64,000 nt of DNA from Conchocele bisecta (GCA_029237695.1 CM055280.1:30733102-30797101); one strand, 5' to 3'. Positions 1 through 11,800 are shown, counted from the first letter of the stretch. Notes: generated by a model from the sequence alone, not told the origin. Made by a program: numbers and translations.

Positions 1-182
1 TATTTGTTTTGTCGTAGGAAACACATCATTCTTACGTTAAAGATGTCATGTTCTATCTATTGAAAACACAAGAATGGAGTGTTGTAATTCACCGTTATAT
101 TTGTGTCAAATACAGGTTGAAATGAATGGAATTAAAATCTAAATGCAATTGGATGAGATTGTGTGAACTCTAAAAAATTTGA

Positions 183-418
183 CTGTGACTGGAGAAATAG
201 GACCTATGGGTTTTGCGACCAGTGTAGATCCAGATCAGCCTGTGCATCCGCACAGTCTAATCAGGATCTGCACTGCTCGCCATACCATCAATGAAACGCC
301 CGTGATGCTTCTTACAAACACAAACATCGTTATCATTCTACAAGAGTTTGCTATTTGATCAGGAACTGTACTGGTCACAAATCCCATAAGCCCCATTTTT
401 TCAGTCACGGCCACAATT
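183..418. mobile_element. GATC-foldback MITE (copy in block A)
   Basis: The left end reads GTGACTGGAGAAAT...ATGGGTTTTGCGACC and the right end is its inverse (GGTCACAAATCCCATAAG...CAGTCACGGCCAC). The centre at 220-280 is a second inverted repeat made of GATCAG/CTGATC and CTGTGC/GCACAG. The element is therefore a nested foldback of about 235 bp with ~40-bp inverted ends. Copies or fragments recur at least ten times in this window. It encodes nothing. Superfamily is not assigned because the target duplication is unclear. Confidence 0.75.
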
Positions 419-749
419 ACCGATAAGCCACTTAAAGTTGGCACTCATTTGCTGCACTGACACTTGTCCAGCAACTTTATCAGCTATCCTGTGCCGAGCG
501 TAGGATATAATTATAACAAGGGCAGCGTTATCATTAAGCTAATCCCCTCGCTTGTAACCTTGATAATAATAATAATAATAACATTTCATACCATGTTTGC
601 TTTACAAACAATGTGAACATAAATCCCCAGTGACCTTCACCTTCGGCGGTCGGACGTATGCAAAACAAAGGACCATCCAACGACACACATTGTGACAAAA
701 TCTTATCAAAATATTGAAAAATGAAATGTGCTTCTACATGTAACGGACG

Positions 750-768
750 CACGTACGTACGTACGTAC
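750..768. repeat. (ACGT)n simple repeat
   Basis: Perfect self-complementary tetranucleotide run inside block A. The collinear position in block C is where the 500-N assembly gap begins. A short (AAT)n run lies at 563-581. Confidence 0.9.
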
Positions 769-1046
769 CTGGACTAGCAATATATCCCCTCTAACTTGCC
801 TATCGGCGAGGGGATAATAAGTTTTGTCACGATGGGATCTACACATAGCGATCGAACATACATGAATTACATCGTTAAAGCGTGACGTAAATAATATGAG
901 ACTAGCCAAGTGACTTTGAAAAAATAATTCATAGCACATGCGGAATTCTATTACATCTATTCTATTGAATGTTTAAATTGAATGTTCAACAAATCGGAGA
1001 TAAATGTTGGACACTAGACTTAGTCTACTAAGTTTCTACTGAGTTG

Positions 1047-1108
1047 TGGATTTACATTTATTGAGCATAGGCTGCATATGCAGCCTATGCTCAATAAATG
1101 TAAATCCA
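1047..1108. mobile_element. Solo 62-bp perfect palindrome
   Basis: The sequence is its own reverse complement over 62 bp, with the centre between 1077 and 1078 (TGCATATGCA). It begins TGGATTTACATTTATTGAGC. Slightly imperfect versions form the middle of the larger foldback MITEs at 14923-15167 and 38805-39047. Here it stands alone, without the MITE arms. It could be a minimal mobile hairpin or the remnant of a MITE. Confidence 0.8.
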
Positions 1109-1300
1109 ATAATGTACAAACCATAACTTACAGAGACGCGACTTTCTAAATAACTTGCCGTTTCCACTTACAAAGAAAGCTATAGTTAATCCTTTCAAAC
1201 ATGCATACCTCGTTAGCAGTTTTTGCAAACAGTGTATATTCAGATAAACAATAACATCAGGTATGTAAATTGACCCTTTCACCCCTAAATATTAGACATT

Positions 1301-1744
1301 GATAATTTTGTAATATTTTGTGAAACGTTTCAATTTTCTGACTTGTTAGAAAAGCAACATGTGAACAATTATTGACAAACACTGTATGTTTCGATTGGAC
1401 GACTTTCTATAGGCCGGTTCATCTGGATCTGCTGTGAATGCACATTTCCGTTGTGAACAGCAGTGTCGAAAAGGGTTCGGCAGTCTCTGTTTTACTGATT
1501 TGTGCTTCCCGAGTTTTCATTGTAGTATGACTCATTTATTTAGGAGGATGGGTTGAATTACATGACCCAGTGTGATAGATTGTGATGCATACAATATTGG
1601 TGTCGTAAACTTAATATCTGAAACAGGAAGACCCCAAATGTTCTCGATTTCTAACGGACTCGCATATGTGTCGACATTGGTGTGTTTGTCGCTCACACCT
1701 TTCATTGTATGTACAGTTTTGTATCAGTTTCTTCATAACCAATA
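1301..1744. other. No gene seen
   Basis: AT-rich sequence without recognisable coding. A short fragment at about 1418-1445 resembles the GAGCCGGCTCATCTGGATCTGC repeat core seen at 6815, 57750 and 60130. Confidence 0.5.
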
Positions 1745-1959
1745 CAGTGAAGCCACTTTAAATCGAACACTAAGAAATATGTGTGATCTTATTTTTCTTC
1801 GGTTTCTTGGTCATTTATCTCAGGTGATAATGTCTGTTCATGCCCGCATCGCACACAACCATGGCTCACAATTATCAGATGCCTGATTTACAGATAAACG
1901 TCTCTAAACCGGACACCCTGGGGACATCCCAGGGTGTCCGGTTGAGAGCGGTTTTACTG
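1745..1959. mobile_element. pogo/Tigger-like MITE with internal 69-bp hairpin
   Basis: The left end is TA-CAGTGAAGCCACTTTAAATC and the right end is the inverse type, GAGCGGTTTTACTG-TA, with TA on both sides as expected for Tc1/mariner-superfamily insertion. Inner sequence resembles the MITE at 62103-62257 (TTTATCTCAG, ATGTCTGTTCATGC). Its last 69 bp (1891-1959) are a separate TIR-to-TIR hairpin, also bounded by TA. The small open frame across it is not a gene. Confidence 0.65.
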
Positions 1960-2783
1960 TACATAAATGTATTCGTTTCATGATATGCGACTGTCATAAC
2001 CAGTCTATAGTTATCTCCATCTCATCAATGAACCATTTACGCGACCGTACCAATACTAATGATTATGTAATCTTGTTTTATCATCTGGTTCAAACTAAAG
2101 GTATTTGAAAATCAACGGCGTGCGTTGCAACTTAATTGCACAGGTGAATAACTCATAGTGATAGTAATCTGCATACACTTCCTATTGATGTTTACAATTG
2201 CAATGTGTCGGCAAATAAAAAATGAAATGTAAACAAACACAAACTGACTACAGTAGCGCTTTTCTGCTCCTTACCTATTTGTATATACTAATATCGTATA
2301 CATTGTAAATGCTTATTATTTCAGGAACGTGACATTACATAACATTTATATTGGAGTAGTCATTCCAAATGTGCTTTTGAAGCGTTCTTTGTTTAATTTT
2401 TACTTCGTGGAGAGCGACCTAAGAATGTTGCTACTACACACTTTACTAGGTAAGTTTATGGTAATATGTTTGTGTCATATGTAGAATTGTCTCTCAATAA
2501 CAATTTAGCGAAGAAAAACAGTTAAAGCCGTGGACGATTTTTTTTTATATTTTAGTGCGCGAAATGTAAATGGTATTACGCAAATTGTACCGTTGAGATA
2601 TGGTGAAACCTGATGCCTATAAAGCGGAAACGTGCAGCTGTTGTTTGACGACGGAATATATCGTTGAAGCCCTATACTCTTAACCAACCATGATGCATAC
2701 TGTCCATAAATAGCCAAACCCTCAGAAAACAAACACGATTTATTCAAAGTTCAAGACCAAGTGATTCTGAAGTTTTCACACGG
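1960..2783. other. No recognisable feature
   Basis: AT-rich intergenic sequence. No coding, tandem repeat or inverted terminal structure was recognised on either strand. Confidence 0.5.
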
Positions 2784-2860
2784 ATGCACAGACTGATCTG
2801 GATCTACACTGGTCGTAATGTCCATGGGACCCACCCTTTCTCGAGTCACAGCCACTATAT
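2784..2860 (-). mobile_element. GATC-foldback MITE fragment
   Basis: Reverse-oriented half of the GATC foldback family: GGATGCACAGACTGATCTGG, then CTACACTGGTCG, then the end motif GAGTCACAGCCAC. The rest of the element is missing. Confidence 0.6.
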
Positions 2861-3149
2861 CATGGTATTCTGCAATTTTGGAATGTCACCATTGTGGAGA
2901 AAACACATTTGTTGTAGTACACCACCGTCTACGATAATCTTACCAATAGTTGTAATTTATTGTTTATACTTGAATACTGCACTTGAAATCAAGCAGTTTG
3001 ACTGGCTGAGCCGCATGAGCTGTAGCACAGCCAATCAATCAGCTTGATTGCAAGTAGATGTGGTCAATACATGTTTAGAAACATTGACATATTGGCAGGA
3101 TTAACGCAGGCGATAGTGTAGAGACAGATCGCCCAATATACCACATGAA

Positions 3150-3464
3150 AGGTACATGCCCACTCAGTAGGCACACAATGTTCTTCATATCAGACACATC
3201 ATCTGAGACATTTTGTGGCAAAATAAACATTCATTCACCATTACCCCACATATTGATTGGCATTACGATATATTTTATATCAGACGTATAGGGCGATAAC
3301 CGTGTTTCCTTAAGATGTTAATAATAATATATTATACAAATGATTATATCTGTATAGCGGGCACTTGTAATTTTTAGAATTGGTGGAATAGTGACACAAT
3401 TATACACTTCTTTATTAATTCGTAAATAAAGAACATTTTGAGCCTACTGAGTGGGCATGTACCT
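3150..3464 (+). mobile_element. TTAA-MITE copy a (internally deleted)
   Basis: Ends are AGGTACATGCCCACTCAGTA and its inverse TACTGAGTGGGCATGTACCT. The right flank is TTAA; the left flank has decayed to TGAA. At about 315 bp it is shorter than the ~500-bp copies at 35724, 45821 and 58061, having lost internal segments. The shared interior includes TATATCTGTATAGCGGGCAC. Non-coding. Confidence 0.8.
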
Positions 3465-3693
3465 TTAACAGCGGTTGATTGAAACGCAGTTTTATTTATT
3501 AAATGCACTGTCAACTGTGGCTATGACTGGAGAAATGGGGCTTATGGGTTTTGTGACCAGTGTAGATCCAGATTCTGATGGGATGATTGAGTTGTTTCAT
3601 CTATATTTAAACTGTTCTTATAACCATGATAACTATAAAACTAGTGTTTGGTGTTGAAGGGGTTGAAGTAGGTGTTAACATTTACTGATAGTA

Positions 3694-3762
3694 CAGTGGA
3701 ACCTCGCTGTATTGAATACCATAGGTACCGTCAGGGTGTTCGGTATAGCGAGCTTTCCACTG
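3694..3762. mobile_element. 69-bp pogo-like TIR hairpin
   Basis: CAGTGGAACCTCGCTGTA at the left pairs with TATAGCGAGCTTTCCACTG at the right. TA flanks both sides. Length is 69 bp, with only a few bases of loop. The block C counterpart is 14262-14330, also 69 bp, so this insertion predates that duplication. Confidence 0.7.
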
Positions 3763-3900
3763 TAAGCAATCATCACCGAATGCGACCAGTGTAGATCCAG
3801 ACCAGCCTGTGCATCCGTACAGTCTGATCAGGATCTGCACTGTTCGCCATTCCAGCATGGACCTGTTGGAAGAGATGGGCTTTAAGGTACATGGGTTGTA

Positions 3901-3968
3901 CAGTTGAACCTATCTATACCGAACACGTCGATGATATCCGTGGTGTTCGGTACAGTGATATTCCACTG
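3901..3968. mobile_element. 68-bp pogo-like TIR hairpin
   Basis: CAGTTGAACCTATCTATACC pairs with the inverse right end ...GGTACAGTGATATTCCACTG, with TA on both sides. It corresponds to 14457-14522 in block C. Confidence 0.65.
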
Positions 3969-4924
3969 TATTAAAATAATTGAAATTAAGCGGACTAGTA
4001 CCCTGCTGTCATGTACGCTCCAGCGAAAACACGTGTATATATTTCCTATTATGTAACATGTATGTTTGTCACCAAAAAGAAAATAAATATAAAACAAAAT
4101 ATTTAGTTCCTCCATTGCTCCATGTGGTTCTGGTAGGACCAATAAGCGTTGAACTAACATTGGCAGTGCCAGTGTTTTTATCACAGAAATCTTTCCAATT
4201 ATAGATACATTTCGAAAATACCAGTTTGATAGTATATTATTGTTTTATATTAGCCATTTTCACCGCATACTTTATTTAGAAACTTGTTAAAGGAAATACA
4301 TGTACATATGTCATAAATGGACGGCAAATTGTTGGAAATAGTAATGATAATGACGCTAGTGTTACGCTTTGTTTTTTATAATCCCAAATATAATATGTAG
4401 TCACTACGTAGCTAGTCCGTAAATTGTACTTTGTAAATCCAAATGTCATCATTCAAAGCTGTGATTTTATTCTCTTTGGCCAGTATTGTTTTAGTTAGTT
4501 GTGGTGGATAAACTGTTCATTCAACGAGGTGAGATGAATAATACACGAGTGAGATCGCGTCCTTAAAACAAACGAGTGGGTATAATAGAAATTGAGGTAG
4601 GACCACATCACGAACGCTTGTTGAACGATAATAGTTTATTGCAGTTCACATGTGATCATTTATGAGCGAATCAAGCGTAGAAATGTAATATATGGTGAGT
4701 AATTATGCGAATTACCTGGTAGAGTGAATGCGACTGTCCTTTGAATCAGAGAAAATGTCCGAGAAATTGTATTGTTTGGGCGAACGTTATAGATGCCATT
4801 TTCTATCTATTAAACACGAGAATGGAGTGTTGTAATTCACATTTATATTTTTGTCAACTACCGGTTGAAATGTATGCAATTAATAAAACTGCTTATAAGT
4901 GCAATAGGAGGAGATTGTCAACTC

Positions 4925-5160
4925 TAAAATGTGGCTGTGACTGGGGAAAGGTGGGGCTTATGTGTGTTGCGACTAGTGTAGATCCATATCAGCCTGTTTC
5001 CTCCTCACAGTCTAATCGGGATCTGCAATGTTCGCCATTCCATCAATGAAACGCCCGTAATGTTTTCTAAAACAACACAAAGATCGTTATCATTCTACGT
5101 GTGTTTGCTATTTGATCTCATAAGCCCGATTACACCAGTCATTGCCATTAACAGATAAGC
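4925..5160. mobile_element. GATC-foldback MITE (copy in block B)
   Basis: Starts GTGGCTGTGACTGGGGAAAG and carries the central GATCCATATCAGCC...CTAATCGGGATCTGC inverted core. It ends with the degraded inverse CATAAGCCCGAT...CAGTCATTGCC. More diverged than the copies in blocks A and C. Confidence 0.65.
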
Positions 5161-5494
5161 CACATAACGTTAGCACTCACTTTTATCAGCTATCATGTGC
5201 CGAGCGCAGGTTAGAATTATAACAAGGGCATCGTTATCACTAAGATTATCCTCTTATCCCCTCGCTGGTAGCCTTGCTAATACTAATAATAAGAACACTT
5301 TTACATGTTTGCTTTACAAATATATGTGAACATAAATCCCCAGTAACCTTGACATTGGGCGGTCGGACGTATGCAAAACAAAGAGTCATCCATCGACACA
5401 CATTGTGGCCAAATATTATCAAAATATTAAAAATGAAATGTGTTACTAACGGACGCAGGTACGTACTTACTTTTACTCCAATGTTAAGTTTATG

Positions 5495-6227
5495 ATGTTG
5501 ATCTTGGGGAAAGGGGTGGGTGGGTCATGGATTTGCTGTAGCACAATAGAGGATCATCAGATGAATGCATGTATGACATATCAAAGCGTTCCCTATAAAG
5601 AAACAGAAGTTACACAACATTTACCCCAAAGTTAAGTTTATGAATATGCTAAGTTTGTGACATTGACCTTGGGGTAAGGGTTGGGTGGTGTGTCGTGGCT
5701 TTATGCTACAGCATGAAAATAGACGTCAATTTCCTGGAGTAAGGGTCATCTGAGTGGAATGCATGTATGAAATATCAAGGCGTTCCATGAAAAGAAACAT
5801 GTTATAAGACATTTACCCTATCGTTAATTTATGAATGTCTTAATTTGACCTTGACCTTGGGGTAAGGGCTGGGCGGTGGTAATGGATTTGCTATGCACAA
5901 TAGAGTATCATCAAATGATGCATGTATGACATACTTATGAAGGCGTTCCCTGCAAATAAACAGACGTTACACAACATTTAGCACAAAGTTAAGTTTATGA
6001 ACATGCTAAGTTTGTGACCGTGACCTTGGGTAAGGGTTGGGTGGTGGGTCATGGATTTGCAACAGCATGAGGAATGCATGTATGAAATAACAAAATGTTC
6101 CATGAAAGGAAACAGAAGTTATAAAACATTTACCCCAACGTTAAGTTTGTGAACGTCGACGCCGACACCGACGACACCGGGGGTATGCCATAAGCTCTTC
6201 TGCACGTCATGCATGCGAGCTAAACAA
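5495..6227 (+). mobile_element. Helentron/pearl-like non-autonomous element with ~180-bp tandem units
   Basis: About four degenerate units carry TTAAGTTTATGAA, GTGACCTTGACCTTGGGGTA, GGATTTGC...ACAGCATG and GAATGCATGTATGAAATA. They are followed by a GACGCCGACACCGACGACACC run, then CATAAGCTCTTCTGC and the terminus GCGAGCTAAA. The order tandem core, GACGCC run, AAGCTC and CGAGCTAA matches the 3' modules at 45425-45498 and 47408-47477. Bivalve elements with this plan have been linked to Helitron/Helentron transposons (pearl, DTE type). No Rep-helicase is encoded here. Confidence 0.55.
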
Positions 6228-6409
6228 TAATTCATAGCAAATGCGGAATTCTATTACATCTATTCTATTGAATGTTTAAATTGAATGTTCAACGAATCGA
6301 AGATAAATGTTGGACACTAGACTTAGTATGGAGTGAAGTCCTCTTTGTGGTCATGTGTTGAATCTCGAAACTGTGCATGTAGAGTCGCAGAAACCAACTC
6401 ACAGCTTCT

Positions 6410-6715
6410 ACATGGTTGTACAAACCGTAAATTACAGACACGCGACTTTCTAAATAACTGGCCGTTTCCACTTACAACGAAAAATATATTTAATCCTTTA
6501 AAAACTACATACCTCTTTAGCAGTTTTTGCAAACAGTGTAGATCCAGATGAGCCGGATCGTAACCAGCCGCATAATCTGCACTTTTGCAAGTCATTTTCA
6601 CACCCTGCTAAAATTAACTAGTCTGAAAATCTTTTTGTGACAATTGAATTGGTGCTTAAAATAACCGGCCTTAGTCCACTGCAGTTAGTTAGGGTTGAAA
6701 GGTTAAATGATCTCA
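6410..6715 (+). repeat. Dispersed repeat with GAGCCGGATC hairpin, copy 1
   Basis: TTTGCAAACAGTGTAGATCC, then GATGAGCCGGATCGTAACC, then ACTAGTCTGAAAATC...TTTTTGTGACAATTG and GTTAGGGTTGAAAGGTTAA. The same order recurs at 57690-57925 and, inverted, at 59955-60205. Ends resembling TTAACCCTTTNAACNCGAAAG suggest a bounded MITE-like unit. Confidence 0.55.
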
Positions 6716-7250
6716 CAACCTGGGCAAGACACACAAACTAATAATAGTTTCCAAAGTCCTATCATACGTGTGTTTATAATAAAAATATAAATATTACTTG
6801 CAAAAATGCAGATCATACGTATAGTTACGAGTCGGCTCATCTGGATCTACACTGTTTGCAACAACTTTTTAATTTATTTAAATAATATAATTTGATAATA
6901 TGAAATGAATGCTGAAAATCGCATGCAGAAATACCAAATATTTCAAAAGTTAAAAAGTTTTGAAAGTTTTAATTAGCTGAAATATGCGCGTTCCACTGTC
7001 ATCAATGATCAATTATTTTTAAAATTATTATTATTATTATTTTTAGCTCTAAATTATTTTTTTCTGTTATTGTATTACATGGAATTAATAATGTATTATT
7101 AGAATGGGCGTTTCAATTATTAATGTATGGCCAGTGACGGTAAATATTAATAGTTTTTTATTGTAAATATTCAGTTCTGATTTTGGGATTCCAATTCCAC
7201 CCCCCCCCCCCACATTTGTACATGTACTTTAACATTGCCATGTACTTGTA
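6716..7250. other. No recognisable feature
   Basis: Strongly AT-rich. Contains a short GTCGGCTCATCTGGATCTAC fragment at about 6832 (the GAGCCGGCTC repeat core) and a poly-C run at 7199-7212. Confidence 0.45.
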
Positions 7251-7357
7251 CAGGTAATATCTGGGATTTAGTACTAAACCCATTGACCCGGCCTTAGATG
7301 ACCTTAGCTGTTGATAGGCCGTTCAACCCCAACAAACAAACAAACAAACAAACAAAC
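7251..7357 (-). repeat. TTTGTTTGGGGTTTAACGGCC dispersed repeat, with (AAAC)n tail
   Basis: In reverse complement it reads a (GTTT)n run, GGGGTTGAACGGCCTATC, AACAGCTAAGGTCATCTAAG, then CCGGGTCAATGGGTTTAG. Two plus-strand copies at 42928-43010 and 55316-55455 share this order. The simple-repeat end and dispersed distribution suggest a short retroelement, but no clear A/B boxes were seen. Confidence 0.55.
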
Positions 7358-8676
7358 TTGCAGTACTGAATAGAAATCACTGTCGTCCGCTTTTTCTTTT
7401 TAATCTCACAATTTTCAGTACCGTAAGCAGGATGAGGCAGACGATGCAGTCGCCTCGTCTGTCATTTTGCCGATTGTTTTATGCTAAGAATTAAACAAAT
7501 TCCCGGGTGGTCAAATGCTCCCAGACCCCCATATCGGGAGTTGGTTCGCCTGTATGGTTTTTACTTCTGGTTACGATCCTAATTTGTCTCCTATGATTTG
7601 TTAAGAGTGTATGGTCCAGTAGCACAGTAGAATCGTCTCTAATGACATAGCACAACTATGCTATCAAAAACTTGCATATGTTATTAAAGAGACATCAATG
7701 CATATAATAAACCCGCAGACGACAATGTCACTATACAGCACTGCAAGAGCCAATGTTTGATTAAGTACATGTATATATGACACATATCACAGTGTTTAAT
7801 TGATATTTATGACTTGGTAATGTCACAATGTTAGCATGAATTCTTACATTTTAAGTACATTTTGTTATACTGTATGTCCTGAGTTTCCTATTTTATGCAG
7901 AAAGTATTTTTTCTTCTAATCTTCTTCCCTGTTTCCTGAATTTATATTCTTATATTTAAAAAAACAACAACCAGTAAACCAAGTTACTAACAAAACGTTA
8001 ATTATGTCAACACACACGGGAGTATCATATTGACGATACACACAGTAATAGTTTATTTCTGATGTTATGTCATTCATGAACTAATAGTTACACTCGTAAT
8101 GGAAAAAAAAACATTCAATGAATTGCGTTTACAACCCAGTGCCCAGTTTTCAATAACGGCACGCTACTGACCGGCAACGTCGCTGTACTATGAATTGAAA
8201 CAAAATGACTTAAAACAATTTGAATCCTAATTTTAACGTAGCATTAGGTTATTTACATTTGTGAAACTATCAGAAAATGCAATGTAAATATATTGTTTAT
8301 TGTGGTATGAAACACATGTGTTCTGTTTAAAGTTTGCGAGGCGTCCCACTTTAAACATACCATATGTTTTTCATACTATAGTAAACGCATCAGCCCATGG
8401 TTTTATTCCTTAATTACACACTGTAGCTCTAGAGTACATGTATGATGAAAGCGGACAACAGAACAATTTGGGAAGCACGTGACATACGTGACCATTTATG
8501 GCGGTGATTTCAACCTTTTGCAAAGATATGCCGATGAACTAATTGAATACAGAATGTGTACATAGTGTTTAGAAAGTATAAGGTTTAACAAACATGAGTG
8601 TATGCATTATTTTGATTTAAGAAATGAGGTTTGCCTCACCGCATCTGAATTTACAGACTGCAACTCGCTGTAATGG
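7358..8676. other. No recognisable feature
   Basis: AT-rich sequence with no coding, tandem array or terminal repeats that I could identify. Confidence 0.5.
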
Positions 8677-9281
8677 CGGCAATATGGGGCGCCGTTTTGG
8701 ACTTTAATAACACTTTGTGATATCATGCATTCGAATGGGTGATATCACTCTTCGAATGGGTGATATCACCATTTCGTGTCGAATCAATGACATCACATAT
8801 TCGAAAGGGTGATATCACCCATTAGATTCAGTGATATCACCTAATCGAATGAGCGATGTCACCATTTCATGTCAAATCAGTGATATCACCCTTTCGAATG
8901 AGTGATATCACCAATTGAACATAAAATTCCATTGTCGTCCATTACAAACAAATGGATGATATCATCTATTCGAATGTGTGATATCACCCTTTCGTTTTGA
9001 GAGATATCATCCATTTGAAATGGGTGATATCACTCAGTCGAATAAGTGATATCGCTAATTTGAATATGGGTGATATCATTGATTCAGTTATTCACGAAAT
9101 TGTGATATCACATATTCGAGTACGTGATATCTTCCATTCATTTTGAACGCATGATATCACCCATTTGAATTGGTGATATCATGCATTCGGATCTGAATAG
9201 GTGATACATGTATCACCCATTCGAATGGGTGATATCACAAAATGCTGTTAAAATCCAAAACAACGGCGCCATACGGCTTTA
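8677..9281. mobile_element. Foldback element filled with GATATC/TTCGAA palindromes
   Basis: The left end GGCGCCGTTTTGGACTTTAA, continuing to ACACTTTGTGATATCA, is mirrored at 9230-9270 by TGATATCACAAAATGC...TCCAAAACAACGGCGCC. Similarity extends outward to GGCAATATGG/CCATACGGC. Between these arms nearly every ~20-25 bp has GTGATATCAC or a one-base variant, alternating with CATTCGAATG-type palindromes, about 20 copies in all. No coding. Target duplications not identified. Confidence 0.8.
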
Positions 9282-9975
9282 CCATTTTACAAAGGCACTG
9301 TGTCGCAGATATTCAATATGCGTTTTTGTTTCACTATATAGACTGCGAATGGCCTATGTCAACCAAACACATATTGGAGTTTGATGAAACTCCTAATAGT
9401 GTGTGTGTTTATTCTGATAAACACCGTCGATTAAGTTGATCGACACAGGAGATAATTCCTTAACGCATCTCCTCTGTTACTGTTACAGGAAGCAACATGG
9501 GTGAAGCATTCTAGTTTTATTTTGCAAATGATACATACCATATAAAATGTACGTATAGAAATAGACACTAGCTGAATTTATATAAATAAATTAGGAACTA
9601 TCAATTGTAGAAATGCATAAAAACTAGCGCGTATACCGCTAGTACATGTACTGCCCCACTGTATATAGTGTTTACCGTGCATGTATATGCATACTGAACA
9701 ATGATTACCGTGTTGGTGGTGTCACATTTCCAACGAGGGGGTGATTAACGGGTGGAGGAGGGGCTTATGTTTCATGTACCTGTCAAACGACAATAATTTT
9801 AAACACCATTGTTGTCCCTTTTGTCCCACTAATGACTGTTTGTAATGCTGTATGCGTGCCCAGTGTAGAGATGGATATTTCCATTGCCTGGGTTGCCATC
9901 ACGGGTTGCCATCATGAAAGGTATCCCACAAACGCGGCATTATGGTGTACTCACACACGCCATGAAAACGATTTA
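9282..9975. other. No recognisable feature
   Basis: Mixed-composition intergenic sequence. Short open frames here have no recognisable domain. Confidence 0.45.
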
Positions 9976-10500
9976 TTTCCAAAATTGTATAGAGGATATT
10001 TCATCGTACATGTATGAATAGTGTACACGAGTGTACGTAGTAAGCGAAGCGAACGAGTCGATGGATATCGTATTTATTACACTGCTGAACAAAATTGCTG
10101 AAGGCAATTATAATGTTTCGGGGGCGTTTGCATCTGCTAATGAATTTTTGTGGGCGGTGCTTATTTTATAAAGACTGCTGAAGATTTCACGCGGGTGATT
10201 ACCCGTGTTCTCTTCACGATGTATTATTGTAAGTTGACAATTACGGGTTTTCTCTCACAGATAAATCCATGCATATAATAGCTGAAGTGTAATAAATAGA
10301 GGATCTCAGACGAGTATTTGGTGTTGAGATTTGTGAAACTAGGCACTCACAATTTATGCACCGAGCCTCCGGCGAGGTGCATAAAATTGCTAACGAGTAA
10401 ATATCATATCAAATGGAAACGAGTTTGAGATTCTGTTTATCGCATGACTTCACACTCACAATAGCAGAAAGTTTGGAGATATCTGATACGTTTTAGTGAG
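9976..10500. repeat. Dispersed repeat related to 39360-39990
   Basis: Shared pieces include GAGGATATTTCATCGTACATG...GAATAGTG near 9990 and AGAACACGGGTAATCACCCG-type sequence near 10200. Others are AATACATCGTGAAGAGAAC and a GACGTCA-rich stretch near 10610. The order is inverted relative to the copy at 39.4-40.0 kb. A local inverted motif, CTCGGTGCATAAATTG-type, lies at 10340-10390 (GCACCGAGCCTCCGGCGAGGTGC). Confidence 0.5.
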
Positions 10501-10857
10501 AAAACGGCATTGACTATTCTCCCATTGAGTTGAAAAACTCCACTAAGAACAATAGTTCTTCATATTACATAACGGAGCACATTTTAATATTTGTATCGAT
10601 TTTACTGAGTCACGGACGTCTAATGACGTGCAAAATAGAATGACGTCAACGTCAAAACATTGTTGCTTTGTCGCGCCATTAGGGACGTCATTTGGAACAT
10701 CTTCGTTGTATTCGTTTTCGATAACGTTTAATACGAATACGTAATTAGGGTGATGTGTCATACCATATTTATGAAATGGGCTACAGAACGTCATAACAAG
10801 CTTTCCATGCGGTAAACTGCATTTATACACGAAACAGAGCGGAATGTCAATATATGT

Positions 10858-11070
10858 GGGGTGTGACTGGAGAAATGGAGTTTATGGGTTTTGGGACCGG
10901 TGTAGATCCAGATCAACCTGTGCATCCGCGCAGTCTGATCAGGATCTGCACTGTTCGCCATTTCATCGATGAAACACACGTCATGCTTCTAACAAGCTAA
11001 AAGATCTTAAGTTTACGATACAGGACAGGAGTGTAATATTTAATCAGGATCTACACTGGTTACATGTAAG
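10858..11070. mobile_element. GATC-foldback MITE
   Basis: GTGTGACTGGAGAAATGGAG at the left, then the full core GATCAACCTGTGCATCCGC...CTGATCAGGATCTGCACTG. The right arm is shortened (TAATCAGGATCTACACTGGT). Independent of the block A-C copies. Confidence 0.7.
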
Positions 11071-11800
11071 CATCATATCTGATTACCAACCACATAATGG
11101 AATGTTATTAATATAAACCTCATATTGTATACCACCAACTGATTTACATTTCTCAAAACCAAGGTATGAAGCCCGGCTTGCTCATTGCGCTACAGTCTTT
11201 GTAGTAACATTATAAACGAAGTGATCATTTTGTATCATCAAATAAGTATGTTGCCGTATCACAATAACACACGTGGTCACGTCTACTAACATATACAGGT
11301 CAGACGTAAACAACTATGCGCTTAGTCGGGTTGCCTTAGATCTCGTGATATTGCACAAATCTCTTAAACATTAAACATATCGCTTTACCTTTTACTTAGA
11401 AACTTTTTTTTAATATTTGATTTCCGGTCTTTTACAATAACATACATTTGTACATGTAATAATATAAATACATTCTCATATACATACAACTAGAAATAGC
11501 AAACACATAATTACCGTATACATGTACACCCATATTGAGAAAACAATTTAAACAGAGTTTGCAATATAAAATGTGTACTTTTTTATGATACACAATGTTA
11601 CATAAATGAAAGACATTTTTAACTTGAAAGCTCAGAAATGTCTGTGTCCACACTGTGTTTACAGTTTTAAATCAAACAATGTTTTAAGCACATCCCATAT
11701 ATACTCAGTTTGTGTTCGTTTTGCTGGGGTACATAGCATACAAATCAATATTTTTTTATAATATCTCAATTTTATTAGAAAATTAAAGAACGTGCTGGTG
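11071..11800. other. No recognisable feature
   Basis: AT-rich sequence without recognisable coding or structured repeats. Confidence 0.45.

Larger units (their letters stand above)
1..1300. repeat. Dispersed long repeat block, copy A (cut by window start)
   Basis: Positions 1-735 run collinear with 15526-16259 at a nearly constant offset and are roughly 95% identical by eye. The same order of segments recurs, more diverged, at about 4790-5480. Beyond 735, the segments at 927-1030 and 1108-1260 match 6220-6330 and 6415-6545 of copy B. Copy A lacks the ~700-bp tandem-repeat section found in copy B and instead has about 190 bp of other sequence plus a palindrome. No transposase coding is visible, so it may be a large non-autonomous element or an old segmental duplication. 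Confidence 0.75.
3475..6610. repeat. Dispersed long repeat block, copy B
   Basis: Segments at 3573-4790 match 14088-15560 of copy C, and 4790-5480 match copies A and C. Segments 6220-6545 match copy A. Block B lacks the foldback MITE that sits in C at 14923-15167, so it provides a paralogous empty site near 4411. It also contains a Helentron-like tandem section at 5495-6227. No protein gene is visible. Confidence 0.7.

Noticed and set aside
1572..1886. 104-residue frame with hydrophobic segment
   Set aside because: Most of it overlaps a pogo-like MITE and its start lies in featureless DNA; no domain recognised.
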